Of a stretch of 64,000 nucleotides of DNA, positions 27,756 through 36,840 are shown piece by piece. The notes below the pieces were generated by a model, which worked only from the letters and a program-made list of their open reading frames with translations, ran no database searches and was not told the DNA's origin. The number at the start of each line of letters is the position of its first letter. Position 1 is the stretch's first letter. A program made the position numbers and the translations under genes. The stretch comes from CBDBCU01 sp965242615 (GTDB lineage Bacteria > Chloroflexota > Dehalococcoidia > Lucifugimonadales > UBA3495): contig CBDESR010000005.1 of the NCBI GenBank assembly GCA_965242615.1, forward strand, positions 248,001 through 312,000. The letters are read 5' to 3'.

Positions 27756-27873
27756 AACTGAGCAATTCTCTTTCGATAAAACCCGGCGCCGCGTCCCGAT
27801 TCGTCCCCGCCCTCTCTGACCGTCTGGAACCCGTTGCCGGGTTGCCCTAGCCCGGTCGCCGGGCGGAAAGCCC

Positions 27874-29256
27874 TTACCCTTTCATTCGGCTTAAAGCCAC
27901 CCGCCCTGAAGTCCAGATAAAGGCTACATCACCGGGTTGCAGCAGCCAAGTGCGCCCCAGGGACAATCCGCTCGTCCGCCGGAAAAGCACCGCCAGATAC
28001 AGGCCCCGCAGCAGCATCCCCAGAGTAAAGGCTCCGGCCGCCCCGGACAATCCCCATTGGGGGTACAGCGCGAAAAATGCGCTGACATTGCCAATCAACC
28101 CAATCCACAACGCCCACGAACACACCTGCGGCCGGTTTATCCCCGAAAAGTAAGTCTCAAAAATCTTGCCGGCGGCAAAGGCATAAATCCCCGGCGCCAT
28201 TATCCATACCAACGGCACTACCGGCAAAAAGTTCTCCGACAAGAACAGCCGCACCCCCGGTTGACTAACCGCTAACAGTAGTAGCAGGACGCCCCCGGTT
28301 ACCATCGACACCAGGCGCAGGTATAATGCCATCATTGTCGGCTGACCGTTGCCATCCCCGGCAATCCGCGGCAGTAACGACAAGCCCAAGGCATTGGGTA
28401 TCGTTGCCACCCGAAACATTATACCACTGGCCGCCGCAAACAACCCGATTTCCCCTTGGGTTGCCACTACCCCCAACATCAAAATGCCGATGCGCGGGTC
28501 AAAGGCCGCCACTACCCGCGCCACATGAAAGCGCAGCCCGTAACTGAACACCTGCCGGAATCCGGCCCTGGTCGGCCGCTCCAGGCCCAGCCCGCAGTGC
28601 CGCCGCAAGTCCCGCAGATACAAGAGAACCTCGGCCAGATGCCCCCCAATCACCGCCAGCAGCGCGCCGTCCACGCCCAGATCCAACAACCATGGTCCGG
28701 TCGGCAGGGCAATCCCCAGATCCAACAACAAGGGCTGCCCGGTCAACAGGGCAATCCCTATCACCATCACCACCGACCGGGTCAAGGTATATAAGGCAAT
28801 CCGGGTGAACCGCCGGAAAGCGGCGAGTTGCAGCTCCAGGGATAGGGACAACGCCGTCAAGGGAATCAACGCCAATGCCAGGTAAAAGGAACTGGCGTCG
28901 GCTTGCTCAAAGAAAGTCAAGCCGCTGTTGATTAACGGCCAAGTCAGCAATGCCCCCAACGCGCTGCCGATAATGCAGATGGTAAAGGCAATGGCTACGC
29001 TTTGAGAGACGCTCATTTTCCCGGCCATCAGGTAATACTGCGCTCCCCGGTCTGCCCCCGGCGTGAACAGCACTCCCAACATTCCGCCGACCATAATGCA
29101 AATGGCATAGGCCCCCCGGCCTTCGGTCAGCAGGATGTAAGCCAGCAAGCTCTGGGTCAGCAGCGTAACCAGCAGCAGCCCCCCCTGGGCCAATAGCTGG
29201 ATGATGACCTCCTGCTCAATCGTCGTATTGGGCCGGGGCGAAACCTTGGCGCTCAT
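27874..29256 (-). CDS. Wzx-type polysaccharide flippase (MATE/MOP superfamily)
   Basis: A 460-residue protein with about 12-14 hydrophobic spans, no cleavable signal, and the pattern of polysaccharide-repeat-unit exporters (VVIDS-like start, GRGAYAICIMVGGMLG, and the late AFAAGKIFETYFSGINRPQ). It would flip undecaprenyl-linked repeat units for the polymerase encoded next. A short internal duplication, TGQPLLLDLGIALPTG then PWLLDLGVD, arises from a ~42-bp repeat near 28680-28760. Start ATG 29256 sits 12 bases after the sulfotransferase stop and next to a G16 tract. Confidence 0.85.
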   Translation of the reverse strand: MSAKVSPRPNTTIEQEVIIQLLAQGGLLLVTLLTQSLLAYILLTEGRGAYAICIMVGGMLGVLFTPGADRGAQYYLMAGKMSVSQSVAIAFTICIIGSALGALLTWPLINSGLTFFEQADASSFYLALALIPLTALSLSLELQLAAFRRFTRIALYTLTRSVVMVIGIALLTGQPLLLDLGIALPTGPWLLDLGVDGALLAVIGGHLAEVLLYLRDLRRHCGLGLERPTRAGFRQVFSYGLRFHVARVVAAFDPRIGILMLGVVATQGEIGLFAAASGIMFRVATIPNALGLSLLPRIAGDGNGQPTMMALYLRLVSMVTGGVLLLLLAVSQPGVRLFLSENFLPVVPLVWIMAPGIYAFAAGKIFETYFSGINRPQVCSWALWIGLIGNVSAFFALYPQWGLSGAAGAFTLGMLLRGLYLAVLFRRTSGLSLGRTWLLQPGDVAFIWTSGRVALSRMKG

Positions 29257-29268
29257 ACCGCTTTCACC

Positions 29269-30180
29269 CTACCCAAAGTCGGGGGGGGGGGGGGGGTAAC
29301 TACCCTTTCTGAAATAAATCCCCGCGGCCATCCTTTCCGACCGTTTCGCGACTAACGCGCAGCAATCCCGGTACATCCCTTCCAGACACTCCCGGCTTTC
29401 CGCCGCCAAAACTACTTCCCGCTCCTCAGCCGCCAGCGGCCGGAAAAACAGCCGCTGCGCCCATCCGCTATCCTTGACCCGTTGCAGCGTCCGCCGCCAG
29501 CCCAACCGCCGCAACCCCAAGGCCGCCAACTTACCTAGCCGGGCCAGTAAGACATTGCGCGCCCGCAAAGATTCGTTCACCGCCCCAGCCGGCGGCCGCG
29601 CAAACTCCGCAATGCTGCAAACCTCAGCCACTACGCCCAAAACTCCCGTTAAATTACCGGTCAAGGCGTCAAAAGGAACCGTCAGCACATCCCCATCCAG
29701 CCGGTAAATAGTTTCCAGCAATTCCGGCGTCAAACTGTCCCGCAGCACTTCCCGCTCCAGTTTCGGCCGCCCGCCCCAAAGGGAATGTTCGCCTCGGCTT
29801 TCCCGAAATCGTATCATCGACGCCGCCCGGTCAATATGCGGCCGCAGCAGTACCACCAGTAAAACCCGGCAGTCGTCCCCGCGCAGCCGCATTATGCCGC
29901 CGGCCAAAGCCGGGTCCAGATACGCCAGGTTGGAAACATCCGCCAAAATCCGCCCACTTTCCGCCAAACCCGCCCGCAACTTCCTGACCTTTTCCGGGGC
30001 GCGGTAGTAGTAGCCTTCCTTGATTTTGGGAAAAGCCAGCTGCGGGTGTGCTTTCAGGCTGCGGTACAGCAATTCGCTGCCGGACCGTCCCGGCCCTACT
30101 ACCAGCAGATAGTCATAAACCGCCGGGCGCGTCTCCTCTCCGGCAACCTCCCGGTCCCTGACGGCAGTATCGGTCAGCAG
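29269..30180 (-). CDS. Sulfotransferase (PAPS-dependent), non-canonical or damaged start
   Basis: Transfers sulfate from PAPS to an acceptor, here probably the exopolysaccharide. The 5'-phosphosulfate loop VVGPGRSGSELLYRSLKAHP and the 3'-phosphate region VLLRPHIDRAASMIRFRESR identify the family, with VPFDALTGN later. The first canonical in-frame start (TTG 30072) lies inside the PAPS loop, so it cannot be the real one. The frame stays open upstream with no ATG/GTG/TTG; CTG near 30180 behind GGGGGGAT is the best candidate. Alternatively the 5' end is damaged. The C-terminus runs into the G16 tract. cysC in the same locus would supply PAPS. Confidence 0.72.
   Translation of the reverse strand: MLTDTAVRDREVAGEETRPAVYDYLLVVGPGRSGSELLYRSLKAHPQLAFPKIKEGYYYRAPEKVRKLRAGLAESGRILADVSNLAYLDPALAGGIMRLRGDDCRVLLVVLLRPHIDRAASMIRFRESRGEHSLWGGRPKLEREVLRDSLTPELLETIYRLDGDVLTVPFDALTGNLTGVLGVVAEVCSIAEFARPPAGAVNESLRARNVLLARLGKLAALGLRRLGWRRTLQRVKDSGWAQRLFFRPLAAEEREVVLAAESRECLEGMYRDCCALVAKRSERMAAGIYFRKGSYPPPPPDFG
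29281..29296. repeat. G16 homopolymer at the sulfotransferase/flippase junction
   Basis: Sixteen consecutive G on the plus strand (C16 in the coding strand) inside the last codons of the sulfotransferase gene. With 16, the frame ends in DFG and stops 12 bases before the flippase ATG. Losing one base makes the stop overlap that ATG as ATGA; gaining one gives a third tail. Tracts this long are typical contingency loci. Confidence 0.9.
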
Positions 30181-30300
30181 AACAAATCCCCCCGCGTGTC
30201 TTGCCGCTATTCCCTCGCCAACGGGAATCCGGAAAACCCTTCGTAAGCAAATGGAACCGGTTGACTTAACCCCGCGGCCTTATCCCCAAACCGCCTTGCC

Positions 30301-30963
30301 CTACCGATTCCTCCGAAACAGGACTACCCACAAAGACCCCACCAGCAGTTTCAAGTCCAGCCAAGGACTTAGCGTCTCAATATACAGGTTGTCGTAGCGC
30401 AGTTTTTTCCGCGGCGGCGTGTGGTACAGCCCCTGCATCTGCGCCAACCCGGCAATCCCCGGCTTTACCCGCAGCCGCAGCCGAAACTCCGGCGTCTCCG
30501 CGCAAAAGGCCGCCAGCAACTCCGGCCGTTCCGGGCGCGGCCCCACCAGGCTCATCTCGCCCCGCAGAATGTTAATCAGTTGCGGCACTTCATCCAGATG
30601 GGTCGCCCGCAGCAGCCGGCCGATCCGCGTTACCCGGTCATCCTCCTCAAAAGCCCACACCGGCCCGGTGCCTTTTTCCGCTCCTACCACCATCGTGCGA
30701 AACTTGATGACCTGGAAAATCCGCCCCTTCTTGCCCACCCGCGCCTGGGTATAAAAAACCGGCCCCCGGTCGGTCAGCCACACCGCCAACGGTATTGCCG
30801 TCCAAATCAGCAACCACAGCGGAAACATCAAAACCAGCGACAAGGCGATAATCGTCAAGTCAAAAGGCCGCTTGTAACCCGTCCGCCGCGGGGAATGGGC
30901 TATCGCCCCAGACTCCAAAGCCTGGGCCACTACCAGAGCGTCCGATTCCACCAACTGCGCCAT
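30301..30963 (-). CDS. Undecaprenyl-phosphate sugar-1-phosphate transferase (priming enzyme, RfbP/WcaJ C-terminal type)
   Basis: Starts repeat-unit assembly by loading the first sugar phosphate on undecaprenyl phosphate at the inner membrane. The 220 residues comprise one membrane segment (LTIIALSLVLMFPLWLLIW) and the bacterial sugar-transferase core: RPFDL, FYTQARVGKKGRIFQVIKFRTM, RVTRIGRLLRATHLDEVPQLINILRGEMSLVGPRPERPE and RVKPGIAGLAQ. It is the short, single-domain form lacking the N-terminal PssY-like region. It lies within the minus-strand polysaccharide locus. Confidence 0.93.
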   Translation of the reverse strand: MAQLVESDALVVAQALESGAIAHSPRRTGYKRPFDLTIIALSLVLMFPLWLLIWTAIPLAVWLTDRGPVFYTQARVGKKGRIFQVIKFRTMVVGAEKGTGPVWAFEEDDRVTRIGRLLRATHLDEVPQLINILRGEMSLVGPRPERPELLAAFCAETPEFRLRLRVKPGIAGLAQMQGLYHTPPRKKLRYDNLYIETLSPWLDLKLLVGSLWVVLFRRNR

Positions 30964-31070
30964 TGGCTAAAGATAATACCACTGATAACCCGGCATTTCC
31001 ACTACTTTTAACCGGTTGATACCGCAATTCCCGCGAAAAGATGAATCCGGGAATCCGCCGCTAGAAACCC

Positions 31071-32423
31071 TTATCCGCCGCCGCAATCCTTGCCGCCGGC
31101 CGGCGCGCCATCCCCCGAATACCCGAACCCCCGATACTCAAACCCCAACTCCCGCGCCTTAACCGGGTCAAAAACCCGCCGCCCGTCCACCAGCACCGGC
31201 CGCGCCAGAGCGGCCCGCAGCCGCGCCAAATCCGCATCCCGGTAATCATCCCACTCGGTCAAAACCAGTACCGCATCCTTGCCCGCCGCCGCCACATACA
31301 GATCCCCGCCATAATCCAGTCCCGGTTGCTCTCCGAAACTCTCCCGGAACGCCCCCATCGCCGCCGGGTCGTGGGCCGTAACCCGCGCCCCGGCATCCAG
31401 CAGCAAGCGGACTACCGCCAGACTCGGCGCGCTCCGCACATCCTCCACTTCCGGCTTGAACGCCAGCCCCCAAACCGCTACCGCCTTTCCGGCTAAGCCG
31501 CCCAAAGCAGCCGCGGCCAGATCGACCAACTGCTCCGGCCGCCGCCGGTTTATTCCGTCCACTGCCCGCAGCAATGCCGCATCCACTCCCATGGCCGCCG
31601 TCAAATGGGCAAAGGCCGCCACATCCTTGGGCAGGCAGTCCCCCCCATAGCCCAAGCCGGCTTTCAGAAAGTCCGGCCCGATGCGCGGGTCGCTGCCCAA
31701 TCCCGCCGTCACCTGCGCCAAATCCGCCCCGCTGGCCGCGCTCAAATCCGCCAGCAGGTTGGCGTAGGATATTTTCATCGCCAGAAAAGCGTTAGCCGCA
31801 TACTTGGTCAACTCCGCCGTTGCCGGGTTCGTCCAGATTTTTGGGCAGTCAAAAGACCCGTACAATTCCTCCAGCAGGGCTTGCCCCCGGGGACATTCCA
31901 CGCCGATAACCAGCCGGTCGGGATGTAGAAAATCCTCGATTGCCCGCCCTTCCCGCAGAAACTCCGGCACGGAAGCCACGCCAAACTCGGCCGCCGGCCC
32001 GGCCTGCTTGCCCACAATCCGGGCAATCTCCCGATGCGCTCCCACCGGAGAAGTGCTTTTCGCCACCACCAGCCGGTAGCCGCGGCGGCGGGCCATTGCC
32101 GCCCCCAGTTCCGCCGCTGCCGCCCTAACCTGCGACAAGTCCGCCGCGCCCCCTGCTCCGGCCGGCGTTCCCACGCAGATAAAGACCACTTGGGCCGCGG
32201 CCGTCATCTCCCCCATATCGCCGCTGAACCGCAGTTGCCCCCGGTCAACGCCCTGCCGCGCCAACTTTGCCAACCCCGGCTCATACCGGGGGAATTGCCC
32301 GTTATTCAACTGTTTCCGGCGTTGGTCATCCTTTTCCACGCAGACCACCCGATGTCCCCGCGCACAAAACCCGGCCGCCGTTGCCAGCCCCACCACGCCG
32401 CCGCCGATTACGCCTAAATCCAC
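31071..32423 (-). CDS. UDP-glucose/UDP-hexose 6-dehydrogenase
   Basis: Oxidises a UDP-sugar to the uronic acid with two NAD+, giving an acidic sugar for the polysaccharide. The 450 residues have a Rossmann start (LGVIGGGVVGLATAAGFCARGH), VFICVGTPAGAGGAADLS, KSTSPVG, VPEFLREGRAIEDFLHPDRLVIG, the central TKYAANAFLAMKISYANLLAD and the catalytic cysteine in GLGYGGDCLPKD. The C-terminal domain has WGLAFKPEVEDVRSAPS. UDP-glucose is the likeliest substrate; UDP-HexNAc dehydrogenases share this layout. Confidence 0.9.
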   Translation of the reverse strand: MDLGVIGGGVVGLATAAGFCARGHRVVCVEKDDQRRKQLNNGQFPRYEPGLAKLARQGVDRGQLRFSGDMGEMTAAAQVVFICVGTPAGAGGAADLSQVRAAAAELGAAMARRRGYRLVVAKSTSPVGAHREIARIVGKQAGPAAEFGVASVPEFLREGRAIEDFLHPDRLVIGVECPRGQALLEELYGSFDCPKIWTNPATAELTKYAANAFLAMKISYANLLADLSAASGADLAQVTAGLGSDPRIGPDFLKAGLGYGGDCLPKDVAAFAHLTAAMGVDAALLRAVDGINRRRPEQLVDLAAAALGGLAGKAVAVWGLAFKPEVEDVRSAPSLAVVRLLLDAGARVTAHDPAAMGAFRESFGEQPGLDYGGDLYVAAAGKDAVLVLTEWDDYRDADLARLRAALARPVLVDGRRVFDPVKARELGFEYRGFGYSGDGAPAGGKDCGGG

Positions 32424-32437
32424 TGCCTTTACACTCC

Positions 32438-33097
32438 TTAGGTATCCTCCGCCGCATCCGCCGCCAGCAGCCCCCGTACTTCCAGATACTTCATAATCAA
32501 CGCCGCATTTTCGGCAACGCTATGGTTCACCGTGTCCAAAACTAGCTCCGGCCGCTCCGGCCGCTCGTACGGGTCATCCACCCCGGTAAAGCCGGCAATT
32601 TCTCCCCGCCGGGCTTGGGCGTACCTACCTCTAACATCCCGGGCTTCCGCCACGGCCAGCGGAGTATCGACAAATACCTCGACAAATCCCGCTGCGCCTA
32701 CCGTTACCCGTGCCTCCCACCGCGCTGCCCGGTACGGACTAACCAGCGCGCAGATAACCAGCCCGCCCCGCCGCACTATCTCTGCTGCCACCAAGCTGAC
32801 CCGCCGCGCCTGCTTATCCCGATCCACCCGGGAAAACCCCAAATCCCGGGATATGCTGGCCCGCATATCGTCCCCGTCCAAAACCGTAACTTGCCGCCCC
32901 CGCCGCCGCAAAGCAGCGGCCAACCCTGCCGCTGTAGCGCTTTTTCCCGAACCAGGTATTCCGGTCAGCCACACGCATCCCCCCGGCCGGCCGCCATCCG
33001 CCACCACGCCCGCCAACAGCTCCCGGACTAACGGGTGCGCCAACAATCCTTCCCGCTCCCCTAACCGGTGTTCCTCAGTCCCAACTCCCGCTTTCAA
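32438..33097 (-). CDS. cysC: Adenylylsulfate (APS) kinase
   Basis: Phosphorylates APS to PAPS. Of the 219 residues, the first 35 or so are a non-family extension. Then come the P-loop WLTGIPGSGKSATA, VLDGDDMRASISRDLGFSRVDRD (APS site), RRVSLVAAEIVRRGGLVICALVSPYRAAR and the lid region GVDDPYERPERPEL. It lies in the polysaccharide locus between the O-antigen ligase and UDP-glucose dehydrogenase genes and three genes before a sulfotransferase, so its PAPS probably serves polysaccharide sulfation. APS would come from the sat gene at 50502-51764. Confidence 0.92.
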   Translation of the reverse strand: MKAGVGTEEHRLGEREGLLAHPLVRELLAGVVADGGRPGGCVWLTGIPGSGKSATAAGLAAALRRRGRQVTVLDGDDMRASISRDLGFSRVDRDKQARRVSLVAAEIVRRGGLVICALVSPYRAARWEARVTVGAAGFVEVFVDTPLAVAEARDVRGRYAQARRGEIAGFTGVDDPYERPERPELVLDTVNHSVAENAALIMKYLEVRGLLAADAAEDT

Positions 33098-33357
33098 CGC
33101 TCCGCTATCCCTTGCCGCTTATCCAATCCGCTTACGGCCGCCCTTGCCCGGGCCGCCCCTCTTGCCAAACGCCCCCTATCATAGCAACAATTCCCCCTTT
33201 AGCATAGCCTTTCACCGGTTTGTTTCCTCTGCTCCGGCCCTTTCCCATTTTCCCGCTCAGCCTTAAATCGTTGCCGGACGGAAACTGCTATCGGTTGATA
33301 CCGCCTAGCCTGTGCCAACGGGAATACCGGAAACGCCGCGCAAAGAAACCAAGTCTC

Positions 33358-35559
33358 TTACTCCCCGCCCGCCCCGGCCGCCGCCGTCAACTCCGCCCGC
33401 AAATCGGCAAAATGCAGCCGGGCCGCCGGCGCCGCCGCCAGATACTCCTCAATAACCCGCAAGCCCCCGGCATAATCCCCTTCCGCCGCCAACTGCATCG
33501 CCCACCGCCGTTGCACTTCTATCTTGTTCGGCGCCATCGCCGCCCCCGATTCCAGCAGCAGCCGCGCCCGGGCCAACTCTCCCGCCTGCCGCGCCACATC
33601 TCCCGCCAGCACATACAGCCGCCACTCCCGCGGCTCCTGCGCTAATCCCGTCGCCCCGTGCCGCAGTACCAACTCCAACGCCGCCGCCCTTTCCGCCGCC
33701 GTCAGACTATCCCATCCTTCATAAATCTCCCGAAACATCCTAATCCGCAGCCGATTCGCCAAACCCGGCTGCCAATCCGTCGCCGCGTCAAAGGCCGCAA
33801 ACCGTTCCCCCCAACTTAACCGTTCATCCCTCGACTCCACCGCCCACTGCGCCGCCAGATAAGTGCGGACATTCACCCCATACACTACTGCCGCCGTCAG
33901 TAGCGCAATAACCCCGATAGCGGCAATCTTGACCAGTACGCTGCCGCCAATCCCCCGCGCTATTCCGCCCATCCGGAACCGGTTGCCGGACCTTCCATCC
34001 TTTCGGGCATCCCCAACCTTTTCCTCCCCATCCGATTCCTTGACGCTTTCCCCTAGCGGCTGCCCCGCCACAAATCCGACGAACCCCAACAACGCCATCA
34101 GTTGCGGCAGCGTCCCCAGCGTGTCAAACAGCGTCAGATTTTGCACGAAATACGCCGTCATCCCCCCGCCCAGCAGCAAGAAAAAGACCCGGCGGGCCGG
34201 CGTCAACCGCCGCCCTCTCCCCACATACACCGCGAACACCCAAACCCAGATGGCAGCATATCCGGCCAACCCCAAAATGCCCTTGGTCGTCAACTCCTCT
34301 ATCGGCTTGTTATGCGCCCGGTCAAAGGTCGTAACCGCCCGCGCCACCGCCGGCGCCGAAACATAGCGGTCATAGACCACTCCGAAATTATCCGGCCCCC
34401 AGCCCAGCAGCGGCCGCTCTTGAAATCCCTCGATGCCCAACCGCGCCGCATTAAGCCGATTCCCTACGCTCTTATCCCGCCCGCTGGCCGATAAACGGGA
34501 AAGCAGCGTTGACTCCCATCCCTCGCCGCTATTTCTTTCCGCCAGTACCACTACCGCCCCGGCCGCTAAACCTATCGCCGCCAATCCGGCCGCCGCACCG
34601 GCCGCCAGCCGCCGCCCTCGACCCTCGCCCCAAGCCCCGTAAGCCGCCCCGCAAACGGCCAATCCCGCCGCCAATCCCAGCAGCGCCCCCCGGCTGCCGC
34701 TGAACCACAACATCAGCAAATCCAGGACTATCGCCGCCACCCACACCAACCGCCAACCGTTAATCCCTTGCGGCTCACCGCCTCGCCCATACTGCCCGCT
34801 GTCATTCCCGTGCCAACGGGAATCCAGAAAATACCCGATATGCAGCCGCCCCCATATCCGAATCCCCCGGGCTTGCCGCGGCCCTCTGCTTGCCCGGAAC
34901 CGTTTGCCGGATGTCAAACCGTCGCCTATAAAGGAACTGACCAGCAGCCCCCCGGCGATAAACAGGTTGACCACGGCAAACCCGCCCAGGAAAGTCGAGT
35001 TTCCCAAGGTCCCTACCGGCAAACCCGTTTCCGCGCCCCCGGTATCCGCTCCCCGGTAGGGCAGCCAGTCGGCGCCCGCTACCTCTGCCAACCCCAGCAG
35101 ACCCACGCCGATGCCCACTATTACCGCAAAGTTGAATAGCCCCCGCCACTGTTCCCAAGCGCGGAACACCGATACCGCTACCAGCAGGAAAGCAAACCAA
35201 TGGGCCAGCCCAATCCACCCATTCATCCGCGTCAAATCGGACCAGATGCTCCGGGTCGGGCTGACCCCGAACAGTGCCGCCAGCAGCGCAATGACCAGAT
35301 AGCCGCCGAATATGCCCAGCAGCCACGATTTGGGCGGCCGATAGCGGGCGTCCCGCAGCAGCAGAATCAGCCACAGCCCTACCGCAACCTCAATCAGCGT
35401 CCGCGACCATACCGCCTTGCCGACTACAAAGTAATCGACGGTTTCCGGTAACGGCCCCGTAGTAACTACCAACGGCGCCGCCAACGCCAACCCCAGCAGC
35501 AGACGCACCCCATCCACCAGCCCCCACCCTCGTACCATCGCCCAGCCCCGCATCAGCAA
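33358..35559 (-). CDS. O-antigen ligase-family membrane protein with C-terminal TPR region
   Basis: About 12 transmembrane segments with the family's periplasmic-loop motif (NRLNAARLGIEGFQERPLLGWGPDNF) and FDRAHNKPIEELTTKGILGLAGYAAIW, then a soluble tail of TPR-like helices (EWRLYVLAGDVARQAGELARARLLLESG and onward). It is probably a ligase or polymerase for the exported glycan. The frame opens at 35649, but TTG 35559 behind GGAGGG fits better. Around 34830-34800 the coding sequence contains a REP-like repeat in frame, translated as LDSRWHGNDS, within a loop between membrane segments. A TATAAT lies at 35669-35674. Confidence 0.83.
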   Translation of the reverse strand: MLMRGWAMVRGWGLVDGVRLLLGLALAAPLVVTTGPLPETVDYFVVGKAVWSRTLIEVAVGLWLILLLRDARYRPPKSWLLGIFGGYLVIALLAALFGVSPTRSIWSDLTRMNGWIGLAHWFAFLLVAVSVFRAWEQWRGLFNFAVIVGIGVGLLGLAEVAGADWLPYRGADTGGAETGLPVGTLGNSTFLGGFAVVNLFIAGGLLVSSFIGDGLTSGKRFRASRGPRQARGIRIWGRLHIGYFLDSRWHGNDSGQYGRGGEPQGINGWRLVWVAAIVLDLLMLWFSGSRGALLGLAAGLAVCGAAYGAWGEGRGRRLAAGAAAGLAAIGLAAGAVVVLAERNSGEGWESTLLSRLSASGRDKSVGNRLNAARLGIEGFQERPLLGWGPDNFGVVYDRYVSAPAVARAVTTFDRAHNKPIEELTTKGILGLAGYAAIWVWVFAVYVGRGRRLTPARRVFFLLLGGGMTAYFVQNLTLFDTLGTLPQLMALLGFVGFVAGQPLGESVKESDGEEKVGDARKDGRSGNRFRMGGIARGIGGSVLVKIAAIGVIALLTAAVVYGVNVRTYLAAQWAVESRDERLSWGERFAAFDAATDWQPGLANRLRIRMFREIYEGWDSLTAAERAAALELVLRHGATGLAQEPREWRLYVLAGDVARQAGELARARLLLESGAAMAPNKIEVQRRWAMQLAAEGDYAGGLRVIEEYLAAAPAARLHFADLRAELTAAAGAGGE
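34802..34830. repeat. REP-like repeat inside the O-antigen ligase gene
   Basis: GTCATTCCCGTGCCAACGGG followed by AATCCAG, the same family as 6601-6669, inserted in frame. The flanking residues (RIWGRLHIGYF before, GQYGRGGEPQ after) also look unlike the membrane protein, so the insertion may be about 40 codons. Confidence 0.75.
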
Positions 35560-35879
35560 CTCGGAATATCCCTCCGGTTTCCGCTCAAAATACCCCGCAG
35601 CCCTTTCGATACCAATCGCGTAGCTTTTCCCGCTGACCCGCGGCGACAATCGCCAACTCCCGCCCCATATTATACTCTTGCTCCGCCCGGCAACAACAAG
35701 CGGCGCCGCCCCGGTGGCCGGACAATCTGAAACGGCGGCAAGGGCATACTAAAGCCTGCGGTTGGAGTTGGTTTAATACCGACAAATACTGAGCCGGCGT
35801 TCCGGCTAAGCGATTGCCCGGCTTCGCAAAATTAGTTATCATTCAAGTATCCGATAAAGCCGGGTTGGGGTAAAGAGGT

Positions 35880-36620
35880 ATGCCGCCGAAAATTCGCAAG
35901 GTGCGCGCCGATTTGCTGCTGTATGAGCGGGGGTTGGCGGAAAGCCGGGAGCAAGCCCGGATTCTGATTATGGAGGGTTTGGTGTTCGCTCCGGCCGGGC
36001 GGGTACTGAAGCCGGGAACTGCTTTGGCCGAAGGTACGCCGCTGAAAGTGCGCGGCCGGCTGCCCTATGTGAGCCGGGGCGGGGTGAAGCTGGCGCACGC
36101 TTTGGCGGTTTTCGGGCTGACGGTGGACGGGTTGACGGTTCTGGATGTGGGGGCGTCAACCGGGGGCTTTACGGACTGCCTGCTGCAACGGGGGGCGCGG
36201 CGGGTTTATGCGGTGGATGTGGGCCACGGGCAACTGCATCACAAGCTGCGGCAGGATGAGCGGGTGGTGGCATTGGAGAAATGCAATGCCCGCTATCCGT
36301 ATGCTTTGCCCGAATCGGTGGATTTGGTGGTGGTGGATGTGTCGTTCATTTCGCTGAGTTTGGTTATACCACCGGCGGTGGGGCATTTGACGCCGGGCGG
36401 GTATGTGGCGGCGCTGGTGAAGCCGCAGTTTGAGGCGGGCCGGGCGCAGGTGGGCCGGGGCGGGATTGTGAAAGACCCGAAAGTTCACGCCGCAACGCTG
36501 GGCAACATGGCAATCAGGGCGGTGGAGCAAGGTTTGCGGGTGCGGAATCTTTGTCCATCGCCGATATTGGGGGACAAGGGGAATCGGGAGTTTTTCCTGC
36601 TGCTGCAAAAGCCGGGGTGA
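35880..36620 (+). CDS. tlyA: TlyA-family rRNA 2'-O-methyltransferase
   Basis: A 246-residue S4-domain plus FtsJ/RrmJ-fold methyltransferase. TlyA of mycobacteria methylates 16S and 23S rRNA (capreomycin sensitivity). S4 domain: KVRADLLLYERGLAESREQARILIMEGLVF. SAM site: VLDVGASTGGFTDCLLQRGA, followed by YAVDVGHGQLHHKLRQDERV, VVVDVSFISLSLVIPP and ALVKPQFEAGR. Start ATG follows AGAGG. It is divergent from the polysaccharide locus, with about 320 bases between the two starts. Confidence 0.92.
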   Translation: MPPKIRKVRADLLLYERGLAESREQARILIMEGLVFAPAGRVLKPGTALAEGTPLKVRGRLPYVSRGGVKLAHALAVFGLTVDGLTVLDVGASTGGFTDCLLQRGARRVYAVDVGHGQLHHKLRQDERVVALEKCNARYPYALPESVDLVVVDVSFISLSLVIPPAVGHLTPGGYVAALVKPQFEAGRAQVGRGGIVKDPKVHAATLGNMAIRAVEQGLRVRNLCPSPILGDKGNREFFLLLQKPG

Positions 36621-36840
36621 GGAAGGTTAGGAGGCGGGAAGTCGGGGGCTTTACGGCAGTCTCCGGCCTTGCAGGATCCCCACTTTCGTGGGAATGACGG
36701 TGGAGGGCGGGAAGGACGATTTTATGCGATAGCCCTAGGCATTACAAAGGGCGGCGGCCTTGTGCTATGGTCGAGTTGGCGGCGGGGAAAGGGTTGGGGA
36801 GGATTTTTGACCGAGTTCTAGTCCGGGCGGGAGAAGGGCT

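Noticed and set aside
35585..35842. 85-codon minus-strand frame upstream of the O-antigen ligase
   Set aside because: It overlaps the probable promoter (TATAAT at 35669-35674), has no binding site and no recognisable sequence.
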